From: Glandiceps talaboti
Lineage: Eukaryota; Hemichordata; Enteropneusta; Spengelidae
Direction: 5' to 3'
Length of the DNA: 64,000 bases
Assembly (NCBI RefSeq): GCF_964340395.1
Contig: NC_135559.1
Span: 11,245,759-11,309,758, forward strand
Under the pieces are notes generated by a model. It worked only from the letters and a program-made list of their open reading frames with translations, was not told where the DNA came from and made no database searches. Shown piece by piece: positions 1 to 12,253 of this stretch; position 1 is the stretch's first letter, and the number at the start of each line of letters is the position of its first letter. The translations under genes and the position numbers were made by a program.

Positions 1-3000
1 CCCATTTTCACAGTAAGTATCTACATACAGTTATCACACAGTAAAGTGATGTGAACCCAATTTTCCCCTCTGGTGGTGGAATATAGAGGTTCACTTGATT
101 ATTGACCTTTACCATAAGCCCAATTTTTCCCACTGGTGAAAGAGAAGGGGCTACTTTCGCTTTAGAAGCCATACATGTGTATGGTGTTCTTCACCGTGAG
201 TTCTAGTACTTGTGCAAGTGTGATCCCACGGCAGTTTACTACCAAGGTGGCCTTATCTCCAATATATATAGGAGTTTTAGCCTTGGATTACCTGGTACAG
301 GGGGGTATGGCGAATGTATCTCTATAAAGAGACAATTTCCTGGCACCACTTGGAGGGCTTCCTGCTGAAGGGGGGAGAATCTGCTTACCATGGCTGTGTA
401 ACCAAAGTATCAGCGAGGGATGAATGCCTCTGTCCACTCTCCTACCAATGCTAGTGACCCCAGGAAACAATGGAGATGTATGGGTTGGCCAAAGTAACAG
501 CAACAGCAGGCCCTGGCTAATTGCAGGGTGGAGATGACAATCTTACAAAATTGCATTGTTTGCCAATATCTTTGGTTTCTTGACTCGTAATTATGGTCAA
601 ACGTAGCTTTATTCTCACATATGTCTGAAAGTATACAGAAAGGTACTAGTATAGCCGTACTGGCCACGTCTGCATTTCTGTTAGCAAACTGTTAATGTAA
701 GTGATCTCTCGCCAATTATAAGATTAGGAATGTTTTAATTTAGATAAGAGGAGAAGAATGGACAATGCGTCTTTATTTAGTCAAAGAAAAGATAGAATTA
801 CATACAGCCTCAGACTGCTAGTGGTCTGAGATATAGCTGAGAGCAAAGTAACCAGGAAAAGAAAAAGAAATAGTTTTAAAACTCAATGAATGAATTGATC
901 AATATCACACACAAAATAAGTTATATTGTATCACAAAAATTGATCATTTAATCGATCAATCATTCAACCAAATAATAAATCAATATGGTAACTTACTTTT
1001 TATTATTTATTACATATTTTGGAGCATTCAGGACACACTTGAGTAAAATATTACTATTATTAGCAACAGCACTGGCAGTAATAAATTAAATGCATCCTTG
1101 GGGCCCAAATGCAGAAGAAACAACTAACATAATTGCAAATAAACAGACTTATATACCATCCATCGACGTTCTCACAGGGACCATACCATGATGAATTGAC
1201 GAACAAACATGCAAACCATAGACTTCCATTCTCGAACAGTCTCTATTGAATGGCGAACAAACATCTGAACCAAACACAGCATCCATACCATGATACACAT
1301 GGCAATCTTTTCTTCCAACTTCCTCGTTTCGACCAGTGAGCAAAGTAGACAACATACAGCATTCAGGACCCGTACCAAACATCGGAATATTCTTCTATGA
1401 TCATCCACTCTCAGCAGTGTAACCAGGTTTCGGATATATAATACGACGACATAGACCAGGGTGAGCATCACGATGCATGGGGAACCAGTATTCATCTTTG
1501 TTATTCGTTTGCTGGAGTCACAAAGACAGTTTGAAAATGTATCGCACGTCATTTATATACCCAACCCAAGGTGTTAGATTCCTAACGAGAACCTTGAACC
1601 AATCAGACCTAGAGGATCAAATTTTCCTCTACCCCTCTAGGTGCGCTTTGACTGGTGGCAGGGAAAACTATTGTTAGGTGTTGTTTGTTACAAATTGGTC
1701 AGTCATTTGACAGGGAGTACAGTGTTAGATTTGACAGACAACGAATCAAAAGTCCGCAGTTGCTTTCTCCACATTCTTTTACTTTAAAGGAATACAAACT
1801 TATGTAACGTACACAGGGGTTGCACACTATGTAATGAAGGTATAGACTGTAGCATTCCTCGCTAAATGCATGCAATGATGGATAAACATGGCTGTGAATG
1901 CCATCCTCTGTAAGAAACGTCAAATCACCCTCCAATGAATCAACACACTGAGCGAGTTTCAAATTGGTGGGCTCAGTGTGAACTTTTGTGGAATCGGAGC
2001 CCATCCAAAATCCATACACAACTGCTGTATCACTGGAAGGTAAACATCCATGATCAATGTGCCTGCCGGTATGCACAACTGCTCTGCACTCAATTCAACA
2101 GCAGGGTCAGACTCTGGTCTGGCCTCACCCAATATGCAGTCACGCAGCATCCTCAGTGCAAAGGAAATAAACCTTGTTTCTGACCATTGGACAGTCACTC
2201 TCCCAAAGTGTTGGGGGATGTTTTTTAAGGAGCATATGTTCGTTCATTCATTTTTTGCACTTCTCCCTACACTCCAGTATAGGACAAAGGACAGTATCCA
2301 TTGGCATCCTGCCTCATGTCTGAGGGGGAGGGTGTGTGAGGGGACTGGGCTCTGCCAAGTTGATTTGGCCTTTACAAATCATCACCCTGTGAGGTCCAAT
2401 CTCTCCTCATTTTGAAATGTTACTTCCATCATCGAGAAATGGCAGTCTTGGGAGTCCCCACAGGGGTTCACCTCAGAATTCGAAATCATCATTGAGTTTG
2501 CCTGGCTATGATTTCTTTTCCTCCGACGCCTACTACATGATTTGCTAGTCCCTTGGGTTACTTCAGGCTGCCCTTCAGCTAACCCTTGGGAAGAAACCAT
2601 TGTATGGGGGATTTGAAGCCTCTGTCCTGCGCCCTCTCTTCTCTCTGGCAGTTCCATGAGATGCCATCTGGTGACAGCTCCTTTTGACCTTGGTTCACCA
2701 GTAGGATTGCTCTAATGGCTGCCCCCTGTGAGTGCGCAGATAGTTAATGTTGCTGCCAGCTTTCCACAATCTCAGGGAACTTGGTACGGTAATCCTTGAC
2801 CATGCCGTCATCTGGGACAGAGTAGTCAGCCACGTGGTTTTTTTGGGTTTAGGTGGGTTTAGGCATTTGCTGCCTATCCCTATGGAATAGATTCCCATCA
2901 ATCCAATTGCACTCATGACCAGCCGCAATCCATCTCTAGCTGTAGCTGGATTTTAGAAATAAAGTGCCAATTCCCAACACGCCTGACCAATGCACACTGA

Positions 3001-5400
3001 CCTTTAAGAGCTTCCCTTTTGTTTGGAAAGGAAGAGGTGGCGAGTCTCTCTGCAAATCTGGACCATGTTATCAAAATTTCCATTTTGTTTGCCCTTTTAA
3101 CTCGTCTCTGTGCTTGTTCTTCTTGATAGGCCTCCTGCATCCCTTGGTCCATTTGTCTTTCCAGTTGTCATTCTGTCTTTGGCTTGGGACCTTCACTCAT
3201 GTTGTCATCTATTTCTCCTTTGCTATTGTTATATATCAGCCATAGTCTTGAGGGGTCGGTAGCATGTCCCTTGATACCAAACACAAGGTCTGAAGGCTGG
3301 TTGACCTCACGACCCAAAAGTTTGTTTAGTGTGAAGTCGGTATTCCTATCCAGGGTAGTAGGGATGGGATCAGAATTTACTGTAGAGGGGTCTGAAACGA
3401 AAGTACTGTGGTCAAAAAATGTTTCGCAGCCCCCTCCCCACCCCCGACCCCACACACACTTTGCATTCTCATAAAATCACTGAAATGAACCCAAGAATTT
3501 TCGTAGCCCCCCCCCCCCGCAACACATATTTTAATGTATAATTATACAGTACCTCCGGTCCCTCCCCCACCCCTCCACTCCACTTCATAGGTGGAAATCT
3601 ACTTCAACATCCATAGTTACTACCCGGTCTATGTCTAACTGCGCATGCTGATTGGCTTTCCGATGGGTTACCCCTTAAATTTACAACTTCTATTACAGAA
3701 TCTATCATAGCATCCAGGGTCGGTTGATGGACCTCTGTCGATAAAGATGTTGGTCTATCTTCCGAGGATGTTGACATGGTTTGTTTATTAATGCTAGCAG
3801 TTGTTGGAGGTGGTGCATTTGTAGAAGTTTGACCCTAGTGGTTACTAGCTAATGGGTATGCTGCGATTGGGTTCAAAATTGAGAGATCGAAAGGTCGATC
3901 TGTCGACAGAGTTAGGGCTGCTGCCATGTCTAAACATAGATGTTCATCCACCTCTAGTGCAGCCTTAGTGCAGACGCGGGCGTAGTCTTGCTGCTAGACG
4001 TTCGGGCTTTCTTTCGATGCTATAACTATAAGCGAACGAAGTTCGCATGTGAGGGCCTGCCCGAACACGGTTCCATCCTCGATAGCGTTGTTCGACTGTG
4101 TGTCGTATTTTATCGGAAGAACATCCGAGGGCTAGCTGATAGACTAACGCGGGCGTAAAGTCAACCCTATTTAGAAAGTCGCTGGAGACTTTCAAGTGTG
4201 GTAACTCCTCAAATCCCCAATTGCTTCTTTAAGATCTATAAGAGCTTCCGCAGGTTTCTTACCAATGTTAGAAATCTGAGTCAACAATTCTCACTGACTA
4301 CAAATATTAATGTACAAGGGGATTCGATTACATAGTCAGATTGAAATATTACCATTATTTGACGTAATACTTACACTCACCCCGGCGACATAACTCTGAT
4401 GGAAATGAAGCAGAGTAAGTTTGTCACACTACCTTTAATTTAAATTGTCAAACTTTGATAGATTTGAATAGTGCGTTGCGTTCTTTCTCGACACTGTGTG
4501 AGAAGAGCCACTGGCTCAACAGTCTATCGAGATTAAATAAAGTCTAATAATAATAATAAACTGGTAAACGACCTATAAAATTACAGTACAGTTACTAAAT
4601 ATTAGACACCAGATTATATACAGGTTAAACAAGTTAAATAAGTACTTACCGTGAATACCTTAGATTTCGAAGTGTAAGAATGATGTCTTGACTGAAGCTA
4701 CTAAAAGTATTCGAAAGCAAATGACAAAAAAATTGAGTTTTCGATGCCTAGTCAGATAAAAGCAAAAAAAAAAACAAGAGTAAAGTTAGGTTAACTATAT
4801 GTAATTAGTGACAACCCGGAAAATTTAGTGGAAGCTCTTGAAAGAAGGATTTCAAACGATTGCAAACTATGTAAAGAATTGCCTAAAACGATGCGCAAGA
4901 CGTTAATGAAATGTGGAAAATACATTTGCAGTATCATATCAATGCACTCGGGCCGTTTCAAAGACAAAAACGTTTGCGCAATTTGGAAAGTAATCGAAAT
5001 TATAATAATTTATAAACGAAAACTCCCTAGGCGGTTAGCGTACACTTTTGAATAAATTGTAAATGACCAAAACTGATAGGTGGATCGTTGAAAACTATTA
5101 CAGGATAAAGACAATCAACAGTGGAATAAATTATCTCGCCATGTGCTCGTATGTGGCTGGCAATGCACGTCTATCCTAGAAACGCGACGATAGTTCAATG
5201 TCAAGTAACATTCTCCAATATTAAATTTCACACTAAAACTGTACAGCTGATGCGAATGACCCTTGTCATGATGAAAGTAACTATTATTCAGTTCCTGTAT
5301 TCCTTTGTTTTGGGATGTGGGAAATGTGGTATGGAGAAAGACTGTAATAATAGTATTAATACACATTTACATAGAAAGTAACATACGGCGAGTCGTTCCG
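1..5400. other. No confident gene; scrambled possible coding remnants on the minus strand
   Basis: I see no gene model I can support here. Between about 1700 and 3460 several short minus-strand open frames follow one another in different frames (for example a basic stretch with SRRRRKRNHSQ near 2530 and QEEQAQRRVKRANK near 3100), with C-rich tracts at 3430-3530. This looks like decayed coding matter, perhaps an old mobile element, but I recognise no domain. A short open frame at 4828-5055 (plus) is also unassigned. At 3970-4160 a short GC-richer patch repeats a CGCGGGCGTA motif. Confidence 0.3.
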
Positions 5401-5456
5401 CCCTTACCGACCCCGTCGCCGCCGGGTTGACTGGTGTGTGAGGGCGCCCCGCGTCA
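5391..5456. other. Isolated GC- and CpG-rich patch
   Basis: About 65 bases are strongly GC-rich with many CpGs (for example CCGACCCCGTCGCCGCCGGG) inside AT-rich DNA. No open frame or known RNA is evident. It could be a small promoter, an insertion fragment or a remnant of a GC-rich gene. Confidence 0.3.
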
Positions 5457-5959
5457 TGGCGTATGGTTTAAATACAGACTAACCTTTGCAGTGATATCGA
5501 AGTATATTGTTTTCGGTTCATTTGCATTATCTTAAGTTCAATCTGTGGACTTTATCTATTGAGATGCCATCATCTCCTGGTTTTCATTTTGCCATCTATT
5601 TAGTTTGTAATATAGACACAGAAAATGTCCGAAAGAAGTAATTATACTCTAGGGCTGAAATTGAATTTCGATCAATGATATCAGCTCACATGCTTCCATG
5701 GATCCATTGAGCGTTAAAATATTTAACAGTGCTAGTGTAAACTCATTTATATAATAAAACTTTTCTTCCAACCACAAAGTTGAAAATTGTGACCTGAAAT
5801 TTTCGATACAGTGACTTGTCAACACAGGTAAATTTTCATTTGTTCTCAATCACAAGTTATTCAAAACAACACTGTCATCATTTACCACAGGTGTGTGATG
5901 CACATGGGGAAGAAGGGGGAGGGGGGCTGTGCGAAATCAGCAGAGGCACGGACTGTTGC

Positions 5960-6434
5960 TTAAAATATGACCCTACCCGACTCCGTTGTGCTATAAAATG
6001 ACCCTCTATCAATTTCCTTCTTTCTCTAAAACATTACTAAACCTGTTGAAATATTTCAAAAATATGGTTTAAATGCTGTCAGGCATGGAAAAAGACACTA
6101 ATCCGAGAATAAGTGGGATTTAATCCAACTGCTGCCATCACGTTGACAGTTTTAAAACGCTGGTTATTTCCCCCTACTGCCACCACAGTGAATTTGTGTG
6201 AAGGCGCTGCATTAATCAATACATGTGTTTAGATCTTACTGGCTGAGCTGAAGAATAAGGCCAGAAAGTTAACTCCTAAACACTAAGACTAAGAGTATGG
6301 GAACACTCCCGATAAAAGTCCACATCTCCACAACATTATCCCGTAAAAATATACTCCTGTGAGCTCCGAATCCACTTCTCGCCTCACATTGCAACAGACA
6401 ATTAATTCACGACATGGATCGATGTCGGCAGCAA
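5960..6434 (+). repeat. Dispersed repeat, copy 1 (second copy at 17996-18446)
   Basis: About 470 bases align in the same orientation with 17996-18446. Shared landmarks include CCCGACTCCGT, a shared CTGCCA(T/C)CA segment, TGTGTGAAGGC and CTCCACAACATTATCC. No long open frame or terminal inverted repeat was seen. It is probably a non-autonomous interspersed element. Confidence 0.6.
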
Positions 6435-6674
6435 ATCATAATGTTAACCATAACCATAAATTGATTGAAACGCCAAAGAAAACACAAACCCTAACCCATA
6501 GCAGCAGTGGGATATCGATGACAATGTAAAACCCGTGGCAGCGATGGGATGAGTCAAAATCACAAAATTATGCGAAGTTAGACAGCGAGTCAAAGTAAAA
6601 TGTGGTGACCCTCCACCAACCCTATTTTCTAAAACCTGGCCTCCCCCGACTACCGATTTGTAATATTTGAACTC

Positions 6675-6728
6675 CCCCCCCACTCCCACTCCCACTCCCA
6701 CCCCCACCCCCACCCCCACCCCCACCCC
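6675..6728. repeat. C-rich simple repeat (CCCACT then CCCCCA units)
   Basis: A run of CCCACT units passes into CCCCCA units about 300 bases upstream of the BAP18 promoter. It generates false Gly/Val and Gly/Trp open frames on the minus strand. Confidence 0.85.
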
Positions 6729-7037
6729 CGTAAGTTCCTGAGGGATTCCTTCAATGACGATGGCGCAAACCTGAATTGCATGCTGCCGGTGAATTTTTTG
6801 GTATGTGTATTGGTTTGTGTTGAACAAGTTACACAAAGGAAAATGGACAACATCGATGATAAAAAAAAATAAAAAAAACGCCGTGAAAAAGTCCGTAGTT
6901 GGGCCTAAAATCTCAATTGTGCTCTGGTTTACATAAAGTCAAAATATGAGTCTTGGCAGGGTTTGAAATCAACTCGTCCTGATCCCTCCCGCGGCCCGAA
7001 TGGTTACTTCCTTTGAAAGGTAACTGAGGTCAAATAT

Positions 7038-7079
7038 TACCCATAATGCTCATTGTAATACTTCCGGTAGCCATCTTAG
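7038..7079 (+). promoter_or_regulatory. Housekeeping-type promoter of the BAP18 gene (ZNF143, ETS and YY1-like sites)
   Basis: Three motifs lie within 42 bases just upstream of the BAP18 start codon. TACCCATAATGC at 7038-7049 matches the core of the Staf/ZNF143 site. ACTTCCGG at 7060-7067 is an ETS/GABP-type site. GCCATCTTAG at 7070-7079 is the reverse complement of a YY1 site. There is no TATA box here. In animals this combination marks TATA-less, broadly active promoters, with transcription starting at or near the YY1 site. The inferred 5' UTR is about 85 bases. The motifs are seen directly; the start site is inferred. Confidence 0.6.
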
Positions 7080-7161
7080 CTTTGACGCGGTTGTTTTGTT
7101 TTTGTTTTCATTCAACTAATATTGAAAACAAGGGCACCCTTGGCTTTGCGTTTTGACAAAT

Positions 7162-10100
7162 ATGAGCTCAGCAGCAAAAGTGAGTATTTTATTTCTCAAG
7201 TCATTTTGCTTTCATCTGCGATATTCGTTAAAAGCTGCTAGCATCTGCTTTCAGAATGATTTGAAGGGCCATGAAAGCTCAGTGGAGTCAAAACTGCAGA
7301 CGAAAACTGAAAAGAGTGCATCAGCCATCAATCATATCATACATCCATGATCATATATGCATGTTATAACGTTGCAAATCTTTACACAAGCGAAATAGGG
7401 ACAAAATCATACGTTTAGAACGGAAGTTTCGAAATACCCAGACTCTGAAACAGCAGATATGCCCGATTATTCAGTCAGTGGACAGCTCTGTTTCAGTACG
7501 TAGTCCTGCTTGCTGACGGTGCACGGGTCTAGATTACTGGCATGGCCCTCAAGGAAGGGGACGACTTACTCCGTATGCTAGCAGGAGTGCAATTTCTACA
7601 ACACATTTGTAGATATGTACTTGTGTTGTAAATGTGATGTGTAATATTCGTCCAATTTTAATTTGATTTAATCTTTGTAGGTTGGAGAGATATTTTCAGC
7701 TGCAGGGTCAGCCTTCAGTAAGCTAGGAGAACTGACGATGCAATTGCATCCTGCAGCTGACCAGTCACCATCAAGGTTAGATTCAGTCTTGCTTGTTTTC
7801 CCACAACTTTACAATTACCATATATCAATCTCTCAAAATGTGATATTTGAGGGAATCTTATAGGGGTACCCATGTTAACTTTTTTCAGCGAGGATATTGT
7901 ATGTGTGCATCTCTTTGACTGTTGTGTACTGCTTTGACATTGAAGTTGTAAAAGTTTGCCTAAAGGTATTATTAAATTTCTGGTGCAACTTCAATGCAAT
8001 GTATACATGCAAAATATAGTCACACCAATAGGGCATCTATGTTCTGCCAATGCATCTACATGTAGTATGGTTGTTTTCAATGCAGTTAATTCTCTCTCAG
8101 TTTTGAGAAGAAGGGTGGCATTTATATTAATGTTACTCCTCTTTGACAGTCAAAATGGATTGATTAATTGTGTTGTTACATGTGATGTTCCGTTTGCCAA
8201 CTGACTGAAGATTTTATATTGATTTTTTTTTTCCTTTAACATACGCACTTTAAATCTTGCTGTTTGTATTTCGATGTTCTGTAATATTTAAATTGTTTTG
8301 TGATATGTTTTTGTTTGTTTTCTGGACTAAGTGTCTATAATCAGGTTTTCGTAATTAAGGTCGGTGTATTTCTTGGTTTCAGTGGAAAGTGGACAGATCA
8401 AGAAATAGAAATGTTGCGAGACACTATCAAGAGGTTTGGAGAAGATTTGAGTAAAATTAGTGAGCTCATCAAAACGAGAACAGTGTAAGTCGAGGCTTGC
8501 ATTAATCTGATTAAAATTCGGTCATTTTGGACCGTACGTTTACTGTCATTTGTTCTTTTGTGAATGCTTGTTACATGCATCTGACACAATACCATAGGTT
8601 TTCCCGAACCCAATCTCGTACCGACAAGTAGCTGACTAGAATCCGTCTTATAATATAACCCTCAATGTTCAAAATTGAAAGAAAGAGAACCACCAAACAA
8701 TAACAATATCATCGTTGTCTGCTCTGTACTCGGAACAGTTTTTGAACAGTGCACTGACTCTGAAGTACTGTACCTGTATGTTTGGACACATTACATGTTT
8801 TCATTGGTTGAGTGGATTCACTTCGTGCTCTCATGTGGCATTATGTCAGATGTACGTGTTCACAAAAGAACAAATGACAGTAAACGTAACAACCAAAAAG
8901 AAATCGCACTGTGTAGTCTACATCGGATTTTAATCAGATTGGGTATTTGCATTTAACTTCTATAAATCTATGCTGGTTTGTCAGATTTAGCTATTTCAGC
9001 CATTCTAGCTACAACTTTCCATTAATTTCAAATGGCCTAACCAACAACCACCGTATAAATTTGGTAATCTAGATAGGATGTTTAGTAGTCTATGTACGCA
9101 TGACTCCAGTCAATTTTGAACCCTGCAGAGTACATATCTCAATACATAAACTCCAATAGTTGCTCATCTTGCATTGACGTTATCTAAATTCTACTTAATT
9201 ACCATTGATATATACTGAATTAGGAACCACATTGCAACAATTTTTCAAAGAACTGGCATGCCACGGCCACTACACAGATTAGGGAAAATGTGTACTTTAC
9301 TGGTATAAGGGATGTACTGAGATTAGGGCTTGTAGCTGGCAAAATCAGCTTGCTACCGTGCTCTTCTTTCAGGAATTTCATTAAAAAATTATATGTTTAA
9401 ACCAGTTTATTTCCATCTGTAGTCACATCCTTGAGTATACAAGGATGTCATCATGGCTGCAAGTCGTATGATAGGTAGCTCTTGAAGCAGAAAAGAAAGT
9501 GCAAATGCATATAAAACAACTTGATCATGAGTTCTTAGAAATACATAATTGACAGTGTTTTATTTAAGGGCGGTAAGTAGGTAAAATCTACCGGGGTTCC
9601 CACATCATTTTACCGGGGTTCCCCACCTAAACTATGATACATTGCATGGGAAGCACTACCAGTTTTACCTCTTTCCCCCTTTCTGTTACCGGGGTTCCCA
9701 AACCTTAGCAAAAACACTGATTGAAAGCAAATAAGCTTTCTGAGGGTGCCATCATCTTCACTCATAAGTTGTGTTAACATTGTGAAGGGATGATTTTCAA
9801 AGAAGGTTGCAGTGTTGAAATGTTGTGGTCCCTGCTAATGTTCAGAATTCCTTCTGGATAGCACTTCAAGTGGCAACATTATAATCCTTTTAAGTTTTGT
9901 TACCAGAGCAAATACCTTCAATGATTGAACCAAAACCTTGTTCAAACTTTTCAACCATATATACATGACTTCATGGTAAAGCACTTGAATCCAAAATCTT
10001 GTTTACAAAAAACTTCAACCTTATATCCTTTTAATTTTTCAAAACAGCGCCCAAATCAAGACGGCTCTAAAGAACAAAGCATACGAAGAGGCAAAGCTTA

Positions 10101-12017
10101 AGAAGTCACCGTCAAAAAGTACATCAGGATCAGCTGTTACACCATCATCAGTTAGTAAGAGGATAGAAACAGATACAACAGATACGGATGAACCTCCTTT
10201 AAAAAAACAAAAACAATCAGGTAAAGGCAAAATTATGACTCTGGCAATCAAGGTTTCGGTTACTAGAGGACTAGAGGACCATCACAAAATGTCACACAAG
10301 CTCAATAAATGAACTTTATTTGTTTAGGACAAACCCCCTTCTTGAACAAATGTTTACAAGTGCGACATCGATACTTTTTTATATATGATGTAAATCTTGG
10401 CAGTCACACCACGATGATCAATGCAGTGTAAAAACATGATTGTAAACACATAAAAATACTACCAGAAACCCAGCACTGTGTATCACATTAGCAGTAACTT
10501 TTAATCAACTTATGAACATCTCGGCAGTATATACAAAATCTGTTTTCATTGAAGGTGTGAAAGTTTTCCAAATTTTATTAGAAGTGCGAAAATGATGTTC
10601 AGTAATTGTATTGACGTCAGACCTCTTTTCTCTCGAATGAACGAAGTTTGTTTAGTGAGATTGCGTGACATTGTTGTTACATATTTGAGATAAGCTATTA
10701 AGTGGATATTGGTTTAATTACTCACTGTAAGGTGGTTTTTACTGATGATGTCCTTGATCTTTCAGTGTACATTTTGGGGGCTTCCAATCTTTACAATATC
10801 TTGATGACAGGGTGATTAGATTTGCACTGCAGAAGCACTGCCATCACCCACATGTGTAATCTACATTTCATCAGAATAATCACACTAATTTCTTCGTTCG
10901 GGCCACAAGGTTGACTAGTTCCTATGAACTATTTTTATGGCTCTAGCCAGAAATTTGTTACTCTATATTGTCTATTTTGTGGCTCATTTGACTTGTAAAT
11001 TTTGATATTATGTAGATAACTTCAAAGCTTAGATTATTTTGTATGCCTATAATTTCTGGCAGTAAAGGTTATAGATAAAGATATAAATATGTTGAACTCC
11101 ACAGCCCATCCTGGGCAAACTAAAAAATCATTTTACTCCCAAAGGGGAAGGTGTTGAACTTAGGTCTTTATATCCCATCCTAGGGAAACTAACAAATCTT
11201 ATGTCATTTTATTTTCTCAGCTGAAGTGACGTTAAATATGTTAAACTCTACAGACCATCCTGGTGATACGTTAGTAGATGTGGAAGGATTAGAAGATCCT
11301 TCACCTGTCAAAAAACTAGATTTTGGTGAACAAGGTAAGATCGAGAAGTCATTGTGTACCTGAATTGATAAGTAACTAATTTTAAAATTATCGATGAATT
11401 TCTCATTAGTAAACCACTCCACCTTTCTTATTCATAGAATTAGCACCCACCCACGGTAATTGACACTGTCACTAACCTAACCAGGAGCAAAATAAGTCTA
11501 AGTCAACACAGGAAAATTTGGGGAGTACGATAAAATGGAACTTTCAGATATACTTAAACCAACTCATATATACCCAGGCAATTTAACAACCTTATGATAA
11601 CATGCATATCAGTCATTTCCCCATTTATGGCCAAACAATACTCCTCTTATATGTGTATGTCAACAGTGCTCAAACTGAAGTTAGAGCCAGGAGTTGACTG
11701 AGGATGTTTGAAACTATAATTGTGTCAACGCAATAAGTTGTAAGCTGTGATTACATCTTGTACATTGCCAACATTAATGTGGTCCATTAATTAGCTCCCA
11801 CCAAACCCTGATCAGTTTATAACACAGGCTGTTCCCTAGCACACTGATCATGTCATGTTCTGGATATGAATTAACTACCCCTCCCCCCATCCCCAGTGGG
11901 AAAGACACATCAGTCCCTGACCAATGGTTCAACATCCTTATTCCAAACATTTTTCTTTTCATTTCAGATTTGGACTCTAATCTTATGATGTCAGGCTCTG
12001 ATATTCTCTCTAGATGA
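7162..12017 (+). CDS. BAP18: Chromatin complexes subunit BAP18 (C17orf49 orthologue), complete, six coding exons
   Basis: Exons are 7162-7179, 7681-7775, 8383-8484, 10048-10220, 11221-11334 and 11968-12017 (stop TGA 12015-12017). They join in phase to 552 nt, 183 aa; human BAP18 is similar in length. The N-terminus (residues 7-30, starting VGEIFSAAG and including KLGELTMQLHP) is nearly the vertebrate sequence. Residues 39-85 form a SANT/Myb-like segment (GKWTDQEIEMLRDTIKRFG), followed by a Ser/Thr/Lys linker, a basic PPLKKQKQS patch and an acidic tail containing VEGLEDPSPVKKLDFG, which parallels the human VDIEGLGETPPAKKLNF. In vertebrates BAP18 is a nuclear subunit of NURF- and MLL-type complexes and reads H3K4me3-marked promoters. 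The start is ATG 7162: exon 1 gives only six residues and the protein then matches the family. All introns are GT-AG. Two extra phase-compatible exons (11063-11157 and 14468-14640) may give alternative tails. Confidence 0.93.
8501..8940. mobile_element. Foldback (long inverted repeat) element in BAP18 intron 3
   Basis: The left arm (8501-8600) and right arm (8835-8940) are imperfect reverse complements. Both outer ends carry AATCTGATTAAAAT, and both arms share CGTTTACTGTCATTTG. There is no coding capacity. A fragment of the same end recurs at 19874-19903. This is the structure of a MITE or foldback element; it starts 16 bases after the exon 3 donor. Confidence 0.6.
9010..9100 (+). repeat. Dispersed repeat fragment, also at 23285-23420
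   Basis: It shares an ordered set of short blocks, including TTGGTA(A/G)TCTAGATAGG, with 23285-23420 in ST8Sia intron 1. The second site has the TTTGGTAGTCTAG block twice. It is probably an old interspersed element. Confidence 0.4.
9589..9700 (+). repeat. Three copies of TACCGGGGTTCCC
   Basis: The motif stands at 9589-9602 (one-base variant at the end), 9611-9624 and 9687-9700 in BAP18 intron 3. It is GC-rich in AT-rich surroundings. It could be a small repeat or a clustered binding site. Confidence 0.5.
11063..11157 (+). pseudogene. Duplicated copy of the start of BAP18 exon 5 (vestigial or alternative terminal exon)
   Basis: This stretch of BAP18 intron 4 resembles the start of exon 5. 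The exon reads NMLNSTDHPGDT; here the matching frame reads NMLNSTAHPGQT, and three of the four base differences in the first ten shared codons are at third positions. It follows a plausible acceptor (tttctggcag) and starts in the phase that exon 4 needs, so an exon 4 join reads V-K-V-I-D-K-D-I-N-M before meeting a TGA at 11155-11157. No good donor is visible. It may be a dead exon duplicate or an alternative 3' exon truncating the acidic tail. Transcription is not known. Confidence 0.45.
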
Positions 12018-12253
12018 TCTTTTCTAGGAGTTTTTAAAAAATTCTGATTCTGTCCTCAGTGACTTTTATATTTATAAGTTTTACTGCTTTTCCATTATGA
12101 AGATATTGTTTTTCAATCCCAACTTTTGGATATAAACAAAAGTAACCACCAAGACACATAAAGTTACAGATTTTACATGAATTAAATTCACTGCCCTGTA
12201 GCAAAAAAACACAAGATAATGTTGCTTTTGTAAAATTTTATTCACAAGGTAAT

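Noticed and set aside
1172-1552. 126-codon minus-strand frame with several hydrophobic stretches
   Set aside because: A second frame overlaps much of it, the sequence has repeated GAACAAACAT blocks, and no family or splice context supports it.
6444-6836. 130-codon minus-strand frame with a Gly-Val run
   Set aside because: The run comes from the CCCACT/CCCCCA simple repeat, and the rest overlaps repeat-derived sequence with no recognisable domain.
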